Assembly (NCBI RefSeq): GCF_042435035.1
Contig: NZ_JBHMQT010000037.1
Span: forward strand, 121,813-185,812
Reading direction: 5' to 3'
DNA from: Sphaerimonospora cavernae
Lineage (GTDB): Bacteria > Actinomycetota > Actinomycetes > Streptosporangiales > Streptosporangiaceae
Length of the DNA: 64,000 nucleotides
The translations under genes and the position numbers were made by a program. Positions 27,279 through 36,700 of this stretch are shown here, one piece after another; position 1 is the first letter of the stretch; each line of letters begins with the position of its first letter. Under the pieces are notes generated by a model. The model was not told where the DNA came from and made no database searches. It was given only the letters and a program-made list of their open reading frames with translations.

Positions 27279-28294
27279 GGGCGCAGGCTCTCGTCGAGGG
27301 TCCCCGCCGCGCGCCGGTCCGACAGCCGGGCCAGCCGGGTGAAGCGGGTGTCGAAGTTCTCCCGCGTGAGCCCGTGCCGACGGTAGGCGGCCACCAGTTC
27401 GGCCGCGCCGTCCGCCACGGTCCAGGCACAGTCGAAACCGGGCAGCGCCCCGCGAAGCCGGGAGAAGTCCACCCGATAGGACCTCGGATCCGCCCCGGTC
27501 TCCCCGGTGATCAGCAACTCGGCCTCCGGGACCGCCCGCACCACCTCGGCGGCGATCTCCGCGACGGTCACGTTGTTGCGCTCGGTCCCCACGTTGAACG
27601 CCCGGAGGTGTACGGCCTCGCGCGGGGCGACCAGCGCCAGCCGGAACACGGCCGCGATGTCCTCGGCATGCACGAGAGGCCGCCAGGGCGTGCCGTCGGA
27701 CAGCACCTTCACGACCCCGCTGAGCACCGCGTGGCCGACCAGGTTGTTCAGCGCGATGTCGGCGCGCAGCCGGGGCGAGAACCCGAACGCGGTCGCGTTT
27801 CGCAGGAACACCGGGCTGAAGTCCTCGTCGGCCAGCTCGGCCAGGTCCGCCTCGACCCTGACCTTCGAGACCGCGTACGGGGTCACCGGCCGCAGCGGGG
27901 CGTCCTCGTTCACCAGTTCGCCGCCGCCCGAGGCGCCATAGACCGAGCAGGTGGACGCGTACAGGAACCTCCGCACCCCGGCGTCCCGCGCGAGCTTCGC
28001 GAGCCGTACCGAGGCATGGTGGTTGATGTCGTACGTCAACTCGGGGGCCAGCGAGCCCAGCGGATCGTTGGACAGCGCGGCGAGGTGGATCACCGCGTCG
28101 AAGCCGGCCAGCTGCTCGGGGCGTACGTCCCGCAGGTCCACCGCGTACGCCTTGGGGTCGGCCGGAGCGGGACCGAGCACGCAGTCGGCGAAGAGCCCGG
28201 AATCGAGCCCGACGACGTCGTGGCCGGCCTGCGCCAGCGCCGGGGCCATCACCGTGCCCAGGTAGCCCTGGTGTCCGGTCAGTAGAACGCGCAA
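27275..28294 (-). CDS. NAD-dependent nucleotide-sugar epimerase/dehydratase
   Basis: A 339-residue extended SDR with the NAD motif GHQGYLG (residues 7-13) and the catalytic Tyr140/Lys144 in TPYAVSKVR. STCSVYG supplies the third catalytic position in altered form. The variant GxQGYLG and the FLRNATAFGFSPRLR segment occur in enzymes of CDP-sugar and deoxysugar clusters. It lies between a PIG-L deacetylase and a DUF4910 gene and could be the 4,6-dehydratase, 4-reductase or epimerase missing from this branch; sequence alone does not choose. Confidence 0.83.
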   Translation of the reverse strand: MRVLLTGHQGYLGTVMAPALAQAGHDVVGLDSGLFADCVLGPAPADPKAYAVDLRDVRPEQLAGFDAVIHLAALSNDPLGSLAPELTYDINHHASVRLAKLARDAGVRRFLYASTCSVYGASGGGELVNEDAPLRPVTPYAVSKVRVEADLAELADEDFSPVFLRNATAFGFSPRLRADIALNNLVGHAVLSGVVKVLSDGTPWRPLVHAEDIAAVFRLALVAPREAVHLRAFNVGTERNNVTVAEIAAEVVRAVPEAELLITGETGADPRSYRVDFSRLRGALPGFDCAWTVADGAAELVAAYRRHGLTRENFDTRFTRLARLSDRRAAGTLDESLRP

Positions 28295-28306
28295 CGAAAT
28301 CTCTCC

Positions 28307-28975
28307 CTAGAAACGGCCGCGGAAACCGGCCTCGAAACCGACGGCGATCTTGGCCGCGTGGAACGCCTCCGCGTAGCGGCTCTGACACTGCACTCCGCGG
28401 ACCCGGGCGAGCCCGCGGAACGTCTCCTCGTCGAACCAGCTCCGCGCGTGCTGGGAGGGGTAGTGCGCGTGCAGCAGGTCGATCTTCTCCCGCACCGTCC
28501 CCTCGGGCAGCGGCACGAAGACGGCGGGCTGGGCCAGGTCGGACTCCCACTTGAGGATCTCGTAGCCCAGCGTCAGGTGATCGCGGAACACCGTGGGCAC
28601 CAGCCGGGCCAGGCCCCGGTGGTCCTGGTGCGCGTCGTGCGTCGCGGGGGCGAACACCACGTCGGGGTCGCACCGCCGCCGCAGGTCCTCCAGCGCCTCC
28701 TTGGCCCGCTCCCAGTGGGCGGGGAGCCGGCCGTCCGGCAGGTCCAGCACGGTCAGGTCGACCTCCGCCTTGGGGCAGAAAGCGGGCAGCGCCCCCCGCT
28801 CCTCCGCCTCCCTGCCGGTGCCGCCGCCCGACAGCACGAGCGCGGTGACCCGCAACCCGGGACGGGCCCGGCACAGCTCAAGCAGCGTCCCGCCCGCCCC
28901 GATCGGCAGATCGTCGCAGTGCGCTGCGAGGAGCACGATCTCCTCGCAGCGATCGGGCACCAGCCGCGGCATCAT
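28307..28975 (-). CDS. PIG-L family deacetylase
   Basis: A 222-residue member of the LmbE/PIG-L fold. The zinc site is visible as LLAAHCDDLPIGAGGT (His19, Asp21, Asp22; usual motif PHPDD) and THDAHQDHRGL (His113 to His119). These enzymes remove N-acetyl groups from GlcNAc-type sugars. The ATG at 28975 overlaps the rfbF stop. In this operon it could unmask an amine on a nucleotide sugar before another step, though an N-acetyl sugar intermediate in a CDP pathway is unusual. Confidence 0.85.
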   Translation of the reverse strand: MMPRLVPDRCEEIVLLAAHCDDLPIGAGGTLLELCRARPGLRVTALVLSGGGTGREAEERGALPAFCPKAEVDLTVLDLPDGRLPAHWERAKEALEDLRRRCDPDVVFAPATHDAHQDHRGLARLVPTVFRDHLTLGYEILKWESDLAQPAVFVPLPEGTVREKIDLLHAHYPSQHARSWFDEETFRGLARVRGVQCQSRYAEAFHAAKIAVGFEAGFRGRF

Positions 28976-29751
28976 GTCGCCTCCCACAGCGCCCAGGGCC
29001 GATCGCCGCGGGCCCACGCGTGATCCAGCTCCAGCCGCTGGTTGACGGTGTCGGTCGGCCGCCAGTAGCCGCGGTAGGGATAGGCCAGCAGCCTGCCGCG
29101 CTTGGCCAGCTCGGCGCAGCCGTCCGCGACCAGGTCGCCGCCCTCGGGGATGTGCTCGAAGATCTCCTGGCGGAGCACGAAGAAGCCGCCGTTGACCCAC
29201 AGCGGCACCTGGCTGACCGGGGTGATCCCGCCGACCAGCCCGCCCTCGCTCAGATCCACGCAGTGGAAGGTGTTACCCGGTGGGACCACCAACATCGAGG
29301 CACCGGCGTCGGCTGTCGCGAACCGGTCGATGACGTCAGACAGCGGCACGTCGCACAGCACGTCGGCATAGTGGGCCAGGAACATCTCCGCACCGCCGAG
29401 GTGCGGCCGCACCCGGCGCAGCCGTTCCCCGATGGGGGTGTCGAGCCCGGTGTCCACAAAGGTGATCGACCAGTCGGAGATGTCGCCCGACAGCAGCTCG
29501 ACCCGGCCGCCGTCCAGTATGAAGTCGTTCGAGTCTGTCTCCCGGTAGTTGAGGAAGAACTCCTTGATGTAGTGGGCGCCGTAACCCAGGCACAGCAGGA
29601 AGTCCTTGTGCCCGAAGTGCGCGTAGTAGCGCATGACGTGCCAGAGCAGCGGCCGGGGGCCGACGAGCTGCATCGGCTTCGGTAAGTCGCCGCCGGGCAG
29701 CTCGCTCCGCATCCGCGTGCCGCGCCCGCCGCAGAACAGCACGACCTTCAC
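28972..29751 (-). CDS. rfbF: Glucose-1-phosphate cytidylyltransferase
   Basis: A 259-residue enzyme that makes CDP-glucose from CTP and glucose-1-phosphate, the first step of CDP-deoxysugar pathways. The nucleotide motif is LFCGGRGTRMRSE with LPKPMQLVG, then YGAHYIKEFFLNYRETDSND and the conserved WVNGGFFVLRQEIFEHI. Length matches the family. It is translationally coupled at both ends, by GTGA with the methyltransferase and ATGA with the deacetylase. No gene clearly identifiable as CDP-glucose 4,6-dehydratase (rfbG) lies in the window. Confidence 0.93.
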   Translation of the reverse strand: MKVVLFCGGRGTRMRSELPGGDLPKPMQLVGPRPLLWHVMRYYAHFGHKDFLLCLGYGAHYIKEFFLNYRETDSNDFILDGGRVELLSGDISDWSITFVDTGLDTPIGERLRRVRPHLGGAEMFLAHYADVLCDVPLSDVIDRFATADAGASMLVVPPGNTFHCVDLSEGGLVGGITPVSQVPLWVNGGFFVLRQEIFEHIPEGGDLVADGCAELAKRGRLLAYPYRGYWRPTDTVNQRLELDHAWARGDRPWALWEAT

Positions 29752-30965
29752 ACGACCTCCAGGTGGGGGATGGGGAAGACCAGCCGGCCACCCCAATCGC
29801 GGACATAGGAGAGCTGCTCGGTCAGTTCCTGGCGGAGGTTCCACGGGAGAACCAGGACGTAGTCGGGCCGGTCGGCGGCGAGACGCTCCGGCGGCAGGAT
29901 CGGGATCCGCGTCCCCGGGGTGAACCTGCCGTGTTTGTAGGGGTTGCGGTCCACCGTGTACGGGAGCAGGTCGGGCCGGATGCCGCAGTGGTTGAGCAGC
30001 GTGTTCCCCTTGCCCGGCGCGCCGTACCCGGCGATGGTCCGGCCCTCGTCGGCGGCCTCGATGAGAAACCTCAGCAGGTCCCGCCGGACGCGGGCGACGC
30101 GGGCGGCGAAGTCGGCGTAACCGGACAGCTCGTGCAGGCCGGCCGACTTCTCCCGGGCCAGCACCTCCAGGACGCGCTCGCCCGGTTCTCCGCCGGGGCG
30201 TGCCCACAGCCGGATCGAACCGCCGTGGGTGGGCAGCGGCTCCACGTCCACCAGCGTCAGGCCGCCACTCGCCAGCGCCCGCTGCGCGGAGGCGACCGTG
30301 TAGTACTGGAAGTGCTCGTGGTAGATCGTGTCGTACTGGTTCAGCTCCATCAGCGAAAGCAGATGCTGCACCTCGATGGAGACCAGGCCGTCGTCCGCGA
30401 CCAGCGCCCGCAGCCCCTCGGTGAACCCGACCACGTCGGGGATGTGGGCGTAGACGTTGTTGGCCACGACGAGGTCGGCAGGCCCGTGCTCGGCCCGCAC
30501 GGCCGCGCCGACCTCCGGGGTGAGGAACTCGGTGAGCGTGGGAACGCCCCGGTCCCTGGCCGCCTGCCCGACGTTCGCCGACGGCTCGATGCCCAGGCAG
30601 CGCACCCCGCGTTCGACGACGTGCCGCAGCAGGTAGCCGTCGTTGCTGGCCACCTCCACCACGAACGAATCGGGGCCGAGCGAGCCGGGGCCTGCGAACC
30701 GGTCCGCGACGAACCTCCGCGCGTGCTCCACCCAGGACGTCGAGTAGGAGGAGAAGTACGCGTACTCGGTGAAGGTGTCCTCGGGAGTGATCAGCGGCGG
30801 GAGCTGCGCCAGCCGGCAGACGGTGCAGACCCGTAGGTGCAGCGGGTAGGTGGGCTCCGGCTCGTCGAGCTGATCCGCCGTCAGGAAGCGTTCGCACGGG
30901 GGGGTGGCGCCGAGGTCGACGACCCCCGTCAGATTAGCCGAGCCGCACAGTCGGCAGATTGTCAT
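29748..30965 (-). CDS. Sugar C-methyltransferase (zinc-ribbon SAM type)
   Basis: A 405-residue methyltransferase of the family that puts a C-methyl branch on NDP-keto sugars. The N-terminal zinc ribbon has Cys4, Cys7, Cys24, Cys47 and Cys50; the SAM domain follows with FVVEVASNDGYLLRHV and the HEHFQYYTVASAQRAL segment; the C-terminal domain contains GYGAPGKGNTLLNHCG. All three blocks are typical of TylC3-type enzymes. Coupled to rfbF, it predicts a branched-chain CDP-sugar in the polymer. The keto-sugar substrate has to come from a dehydratase. Confidence 0.9.
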   Translation of the reverse strand: MTICRLCGSANLTGVVDLGATPPCERFLTADQLDEPEPTYPLHLRVCTVCRLAQLPPLITPEDTFTEYAYFSSYSTSWVEHARRFVADRFAGPGSLGPDSFVVEVASNDGYLLRHVVERGVRCLGIEPSANVGQAARDRGVPTLTEFLTPEVGAAVRAEHGPADLVVANNVYAHIPDVVGFTEGLRALVADDGLVSIEVQHLLSLMELNQYDTIYHEHFQYYTVASAQRALASGGLTLVDVEPLPTHGGSIRLWARPGGEPGERVLEVLAREKSAGLHELSGYADFAARVARVRRDLLRFLIEAADEGRTIAGYGAPGKGNTLLNHCGIRPDLLPYTVDRNPYKHGRFTPGTRIPILPPERLAADRPDYVLVLPWNLRQELTEQLSYVRDWGGRLVFPIPHLEVV

Positions 30966-31071
30966 CGATGTTCTCCCTCGCCCGCGTTCTCGCCGTCGGA
31001 AGACGCGCGAAATCGAGCGCTGTTCGTCGTTGATCGAGTCCTTGCGACTACTACGTAGAGGGCCCTCATGC

Positions 31072-32541
31072 TCAGTAGGCCCCGTCTCCGCGGGTGATCG
31101 CCGACCACGTCTTCCACAGCAGTTGCAGGTCCAACATGAGCGACCAGTTCTCCACGTAACGCAGATCCAGCCGGACCGACTCCTCCCACGACAGGTCCGA
31201 TCTTCCGCTCACCTGCCACAGTCCGGTCATCCCGGGCTTGACCACCAGGCGACGGCGGACGTCCGTGCCGTACCGCTCCACCTCCGCCGGCAGCGGCGGG
31301 CGCGGGCCGACCAGCGACATCTCGCCACGCAGCACGTTGATGAGTTGAGGGAGTTCGTCGAGGGAGTAGCGGCGCAGCACACGGCCCACCCGGGTGATCC
31401 TCGGATCATTCCTGATCTTGAACAGCACCCCGTCGGACTCGTTGTCGTCGAGGAGGTCCCGTTTGATCCGCTCGGCGTCGACGACCATCGTGCGGAACTT
31501 CAACACCTCGAACTCTCGACCGTGCCGCCCGACCCGGGTCTGCCGGAACAGAGCCGGGCCCGGACTGGTCGCCCGGATGACGAAAGCGATGGCGAACATC
31601 GGCACAGCGGTGACCAGCAGCGCGACGGCCGCCACGATCTTGTCGAACCCGCTCTTCACGAGCTGGCGGATCCCGTCGATGTCGGGATGCTCGACGTGCA
31701 GCAGCGGCATGTCGGCGACGACACGGACGCTGATCCGCGGCCCGGCGACATCCATGAGCGCCGAGGCCACGAACAGGTCGGTGCCCCCGGGCTCGATCCC
31801 CCAGGCCAGCCGCCGCAGGGCGGCACCGTCCAGTTCCGGGCAGGCGAGCACGGCGACGGCGTCGGCCTCGACTTTGTCGACGACGGCCGGCACATCACCG
31901 AAGTCCCCCAGCACCGGCACCCCGCCGACCTCGCGCCGCCGCAACTGATAGTCGTCTCGCGGCAGGCACGCCGCGACCACCCGCATGCCGTGGTACGGCT
32001 GCCGCCGGAACTGAGCGATCAGGTCGAGGACGGACGCGCGATGTCCCACCGCCACGACCCGGCGCATGAGTTCGGCGCGGGCGCGCAACCGGTGCAGGCG
32101 CTTGCGCAGGCAGTAGCGGAAAAGGAGGGTGATCACGGTGGCCAGCGGCATCATGGCCATCACGTGGCTTCTCGCCACCGTGGCCTGGGTCGCGTAGGCT
32201 CCGATCGCGGTCGCGGCGATCAGCCCCACACCCCCCTGCATGACGGCGCGAAACTCCTCGGTCCCCTCGCCATGGGTCTTCCTGTGATATGCCCCCACCA
32301 CCCCCATGACCGACGGCCACAGAACGGCGAGGGACAGCCCGAGCAGGAAGTCCTCGACCGGGATGAACATCCCCAGCCCGACCCGGGTCAGCACGACGGC
32401 GGCGAACGCGACGATCGCGCAGGCGAGATCGCCCAGAATCAGCAGCCATGTACGGCGCACAACCGGCACGCGTTTCGCCTGGCGCGCCCCGGCGGTTCCG
32501 ACTGAGGCGGAAGGGTCGGGCAATCCCAATCGCGTTTCCAT
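31072..32541 (-). CDS. Priming polyprenyl glycosylphosphotransferase (copy 1)
   Basis: A 489-residue WbaP-type enzyme that loads the first sugar phosphate on undecaprenyl phosphate. It has four N-terminal membrane helices (about residues 30-145), a central CoA-binding-like domain of about 150 residues, and the catalytic PF02397-type end: LFRQTRVGRHGREFEVLKF, then SLDELPQLINVLRGEMSLVG, KPGMTGLWQVSGRSD and LDLRYVENWSLMLDL. A close paralogue with the same layout is at 51701. It begins the large minus-strand operon; 106 bp separate it from the C-methyltransferase gene. Confidence 0.92.
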   Translation of the reverse strand: METRLGLPDPSASVGTAGARQAKRVPVVRRTWLLILGDLACAIVAFAAVVLTRVGLGMFIPVEDFLLGLSLAVLWPSVMGVVGAYHRKTHGEGTEEFRAVMQGGVGLIAATAIGAYATQATVARSHVMAMMPLATVITLLFRYCLRKRLHRLRARAELMRRVVAVGHRASVLDLIAQFRRQPYHGMRVVAACLPRDDYQLRRREVGGVPVLGDFGDVPAVVDKVEADAVAVLACPELDGAALRRLAWGIEPGGTDLFVASALMDVAGPRISVRVVADMPLLHVEHPDIDGIRQLVKSGFDKIVAAVALLVTAVPMFAIAFVIRATSPGPALFRQTRVGRHGREFEVLKFRTMVVDAERIKRDLLDDNESDGVLFKIRNDPRITRVGRVLRRYSLDELPQLINVLRGEMSLVGPRPPLPAEVERYGTDVRRRLVVKPGMTGLWQVSGRSDLSWEESVRLDLRYVENWSLMLDLQLLWKTWSAITRGDGAY

Positions 32542-32982
32542 TCACCACGCCCCTCGCACACCGGACCTTCCGCGAAGTTGACGCCTCTATCGCCTCTCAG
32601 GTTGACCCAAGACTCGCCCATATCGGAACCGGCGCTCCTAGCTGATATTAAAGAGCAACCCACAGGTATGGAATGTGGCCCCGTGTCCACATTTGGTCGC
32701 GAGAAATCCGTCCAGAACTCTTGACGGAACAATGTGGAAGTGCCCACAGGATGCCGATCCGGTGGCGAAACACACCTTCAGGCAGAAACCGGGAGGATAT
32801 GCCGAAGTGCAGACGCCACGACCCTCATTCATGGCACCCAATTGTGAGTTTTTATCATGTTGACCGCGGCTGGCATTTCGGTCAAGCAGATATCGAACGC
32901 CAATCACGCCGAATTCTGGTGACGCGCTGCCCGCCTCCCGGCCGAGGCGGCCCCGAACATGCCGGAATTCCCTCCCCAAACG
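32542..32982. other. Intergenic leader with repeated GTGG/CCAC inverted repeats
   Basis: A 441-bp gap between the RmlC-like gene and the priming transferase, with lower GC than its flanks. No gene is convincing. It contains two inverted repeats (32672-32693 and 32733-32748) and two copies of CCCACAGG (32659 and 32743). As it lies upstream of the minus-strand operon starting at 32541, it probably carries the promoter of the whole 22.6-32.5 kb unit. Confidence 0.6.
32672..32693. promoter_or_regulatory. Inverted repeat upstream of the priming transferase operon
   Basis: AATGTGG and CCACATT are perfect 7-bp arms with an 8-base spacer. A second, shorter copy (TGTGG, six bases, CCACA) lies at 32733-32748. 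Two copies 60 bp apart, both 131 to 207 bp upstream of the gene start, fit a cooperative operator. Confidence 0.5.
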
Positions 32983-33579
32983 CTACGACGAGCGGAGCTT
33001 CTCGTAGTATTCCCGGCATCGGTGGTAGTCGGGGAGTATGCCGCGGGAGCGCGCCTCCGACAGCGTGGGCGCGACGGCGTCCTTCGGCGACAGGACCGGC
33101 TCCAGACCGTCCGGCCACGCGATCCCCAACTCGGGGTCGAGCGGATGCACCCCGTGCTCTCGCGCCGGAGCGTACGGCTCGGAGCACAGGTAGACGATCG
33201 TGGCCTGCTCGCTGGTCGCCATGAAGCCGTGTCCGAGTCCCTCCGCGAGATAGACCCCGCGACGGGTCACGTCGTCCAGCGCAACCATCTCCCACCTGCC
33301 GAACGTCGGTGACCCGACGCGCAGGTCCACGATCACGTCGAGGACCGAGCCGGCCACGCACGTGACGAATTTCGCCTGCCCTACCGGCACTTCCGCGAAA
33401 TGGACACCCCTGAGGACTCCCCTGCCGGAGACCGAGCAGTTCGCCTGCGCGAGCCCGAACCGGTGCCCCACCACCTCGGTGAACTCACCCGCGCGGAACC
33501 ACTCGAAGAACAGACCACGGTCGTCACCGTGGATGGCAGGAGTGAAGACGTAGGCATCACTGATCGACAACGGTTTCAT
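32983..33579 (-). CDS. rmlC: dTDP-4-dehydrorhamnose 3,5-epimerase-like protein (second copy)
   Basis: A 198-residue RmlC-family cupin of normal length. Catalytic-site residues are His60 in GVLRGVHFAE, Lys70 in GQAKFVTCVAG and Tyr130 in ATIVYLCSE, with SPTFGRWEMVAL and LGHGFMATSEQ between them. It looks more like a standard RmlC than the copy at 15772. The ATG at 33579 is used. With rmlA, rmlB and rmlD at 48.8-51.7 kb it could complete dTDP-L-rhamnose synthesis; the two copies could also serve separate sugars. Confidence 0.88.
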   Translation of the reverse strand: MKPLSISDAYVFTPAIHGDDRGLFFEWFRAGEFTEVVGHRFGLAQANCSVSGRGVLRGVHFAEVPVGQAKFVTCVAGSVLDVIVDLRVGSPTFGRWEMVALDDVTRRGVYLAEGLGHGFMATSEQATIVYLCSEPYAPAREHGVHPLDPELGIAWPDGLEPVLSPKDAVAPTLSEARSRGILPDYHRCREYYEKLRSS

Positions 33580-33658
33580 GCATCACACTCCAACAAGTCG
33601 CACCTCAACAAACCCACCCCAGCATGTCGTATCCACCAAGCCGTGCCGGCGCAGAAGG

Positions 33659-33687
33659 AAGGCCCCGCAGCGGCGCCGCGGGGCCTT
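33659..33687 (-). terminator. Terminator after the LamG/PKD protein gene
   Basis: A perfect 10-bp stem (AAGGCCCCGC pairing with GCGGGGCCTT) closes a 9-base loop, 14 bp beyond the stop of the 1399-residue protein gene on the minus strand. There is only a weak T tract, as is usual in this GC range. Confidence 0.75.
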
Positions 33688-33701
33688 GACGACGACAACC
33701 G

Positions 33702-36700
33702 CTAGGAGACCGTAACCGTCTGGGTGGTGACGTTGGTCAGGTCGTCGGTCCCGGTCACGGTCAGCGTGATCCGATACGTCCCCGCCTGCGCGAAGGTGTG
33801 CGAGGCGGTCTGACCGGACTCGACGACTCCATCACCGTAACTCCAGGTGTAGGAGGCGATCGGCTCGGTTCCCGGGGCCGATCCCGAGGCGTCCACCGCG
33901 CAGGTCAGGCCGGTGCAGGCGACCGAGAACGCCGCGGTCGGGGCGCTGGTCATGCTGCTTGAGGACAGGTCGTCCACGGTGGCGACGACCGGCGCGTCGG
34001 TGGCGCTGCCGGACAGGAACACGCCGAACCCGACGCCGCCCGGCGCCTGCAGCCCGGCCGTCGAGTCGGTCGTGGTGACCTGCCAGTCGACCGGCTCCGC
34101 ACTCGTGGCGGGCCAGACCTTCGCCTGGACCGTCGTGGGCGAAGTCCCGAGCACCTGCAGCCGGACCTTCAGCATGGTTCCCGGGCTGTAGGCCAGACCG
34201 GGGACGCCCTGCTCGGGCACCATCAGCACCTCGCTGTTGGACGTGTCGACACGACTCACCGAGAGGCCGACCGCGTTCGAGGAGAGGAGCCGGACCCGGG
34301 CCCGGTAGTCACCCTGGCCGCTGACACTCCGGCCGATGGCCCAGAGGTAGATGCCGTTGCCCGTGGCCGCCTTGTCGGTGGTGACCGAGAACGTGGTGTC
34401 CGAGGTCGTGCTGGGCACACTGTTCAGGTACGCTCGCCGGTTCGCACCGGCCGAGGGCATCGTGATCTTCGCCGCATCGCCGTCCACCGCGAACCAGGTG
34501 GCGGCGCCGGAAAGCGTGTACTCGCCACCGGTGTCGGCCGAGCCGAGCCCGCTGGAGACCGTACGGCCGAAGGTGTCCGAGGCCAACGTCGACGACGGGT
34601 TCGCCGGTGGCTGCGGCGCGACCACATCAGCGTGCGTCCCAATGGCGCTCGCGTCGTCGGTGACCGTCAGCGTGACCGTGTAGTCGCCCGCGGCCGGGTA
34701 GGTGTGGGTGACCGTCTGGCCGGCGCCCGTGCTGCCGTCACCGAAGTCCCAGGCGTACCCGGTGATCGAGCCGTCGGGGTCGCCGGACGCCCCGGCATCG
34801 AACGAGCAGTCCAGATCCGTGCAGGTGGCACTGAACGACGCCGTGGGGGCCTGGTTGGCGGGGCCGTTGCCCGAGCCCTTCTGCCAGTGCTCGGCGATCT
34901 GGGAGTCGGACAGCACACTCCCGTAAACGGCCACCTCGTCGATCTCGCCGTTGAAGTTGTTGCCGGTCGGCCGATCCGGCCAGGAGTTGATGTTGTCCCC
35001 GCCCACTCGCCAGTAGCCGGTGTAGCTCTGCGCGCCCGTTTGAGGGTCACTGCCCACCGGAGCACCGTCGACGTACAGCTTCATGCCGCCGGAGCCCTGA
35101 GTGGCCACCACGTGATGCCACTGATCGTCGTTGTAGCTGTTCGGCGAGGTGATCACGTTGATCGCGCCGGTATACGTTCCGAACACCAGCTTGCCGCTGT
35201 TCGTCATGTAGATGTGGCGGTCATAGTTGGAGCTGGTGCCGGAGGCGGCGTTGCCGAAGCCGAGGAGCTTGCCGCCGCTGGTCGTGGTCGTCTTGAACCA
35301 CAGCTCTCCCGAATAGGTCGTCGGGTTGACGTACGACACCTTGGAGGCGACTCCGCCGTTGTTGAGTGCGACCGCCTTGTCCGTGCTGTCGGTGATGGCA
35401 CCGGGCCGGCCGTAGGTGACGCCGGTCGCGGTGTAGGTGCCGTCGACACCGCCCTTGCCCGCATCCGCGGCGACTGTGCCGTTCTGCTCTCCCAGTCGCC
35501 AGTAGAACGTCGGCTCGGCGTTGTAGACGGCCTTGCCGTACGCGTCCGCGGGGGCGGGTGGGATCGGGCTGGTACGGCCGGCGGCGACGTAATGGTCGAG
35601 CAGCTTCTCGTGCGACAGGGCCGCCGGGTAGATCGCCACGTCGTCGATGTCGCCGTTGAGGTAGGAGCTGGACGGCTGGTTCGGCCATCCACTCAGGTTG
35701 TCTCCGCCGATCCGCCAGTAGCCGGCGTAGTCCTGGGCCGTGGTGGTGCCGGTGTTCTGGTCGACCCTGCGGCCGTCGACGTAGAGCGCCATGCCGGCCG
35801 TGTCGCTGAGCGTGGCCGCGACATGGTGCCACTGGCCGTCGTTGAAGCCGGGAGCGGAGTTGACCGTGCGGACGGCGCCGGGATAGACGCCGAACCAGAT
35901 GCGACCCGCGTTGTCCATGTAAACGTGCCGGTCGTAGCTGCCGCTGTTGCCGGTGGCCGCGCTGCCGTAGCCGACGAGCTTTCCGCCTCTGCTCGAGGTG
36001 GTCTTCACCCATGCCTCGACGGTGAAACTCGGGGTCACCGGGACCTGGGTGCCGGTCACGCCGAAGCCGTTCGTGGTGCCGTTGTAGCGTGACGCGGTGT
36101 CGGTGTCCCCGATGATCGCCCCGGCGACGCCGTAGGTCACGCCGCTCTTCTGGGTCACGTCGGTGAAGCCCGAGTAGTCGTATGCCGTGGGTCCGCCGCC
36201 CTCCCCGAGCCGCCAGAAGCTCGTGGGGGAGTCACCGAGGACGGCGTCGGCGTAGGCGCTGGACGACCCGGCGGCGGCGATGGTGACGGGCACCGACGTT
36301 CCACTGCCGACCGAGTTCCCCTGAGGGTCCTTCACTCGGATGCGGTAGGTGTGCGTGGTGCCGGGGGTGAGTCCGGTGTCCTTGAAGCCGAGCGACGGCA
36401 GCGTCCAGAAGTTGGACGTGGCGGTGACGGTGCCGATCGGGGTGCCGGACCCGTCACGCAGCACTTCGTAGGTCAGCTTCTCGCTGTCCCGATCCCACGT
36501 CGCCGGCCAACTGACCCGTGCGGTTCCCGCCTGGAAGGAGGCCACGTTCGGGGTGAGACCGGCGGTGGGGATGGGGCCGGACTTCTTCGGCGCCACCGAC
36601 TTGATCGCGAATCGGGTCAGCCCCTGCTGCGGGCTGCCGTTGACGGCGGTGAACTCGCCGCCCATCGACAGGTACCGGTCGTTCCCCGTCAGCGACCAGC

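Noticed and set aside
32638..32979. 113-residue open frame upstream of the priming transferase
   Set aside because: It covers the inverted repeats in a low-GC leader and shows no coding-like composition.
34632..36092. 486-residue plus-strand open frame opposite the LamG protein
   Set aside because: Val/Arg/Gly/His-rich reverse reading of the LamG and PKD code; no start signal and no motif.
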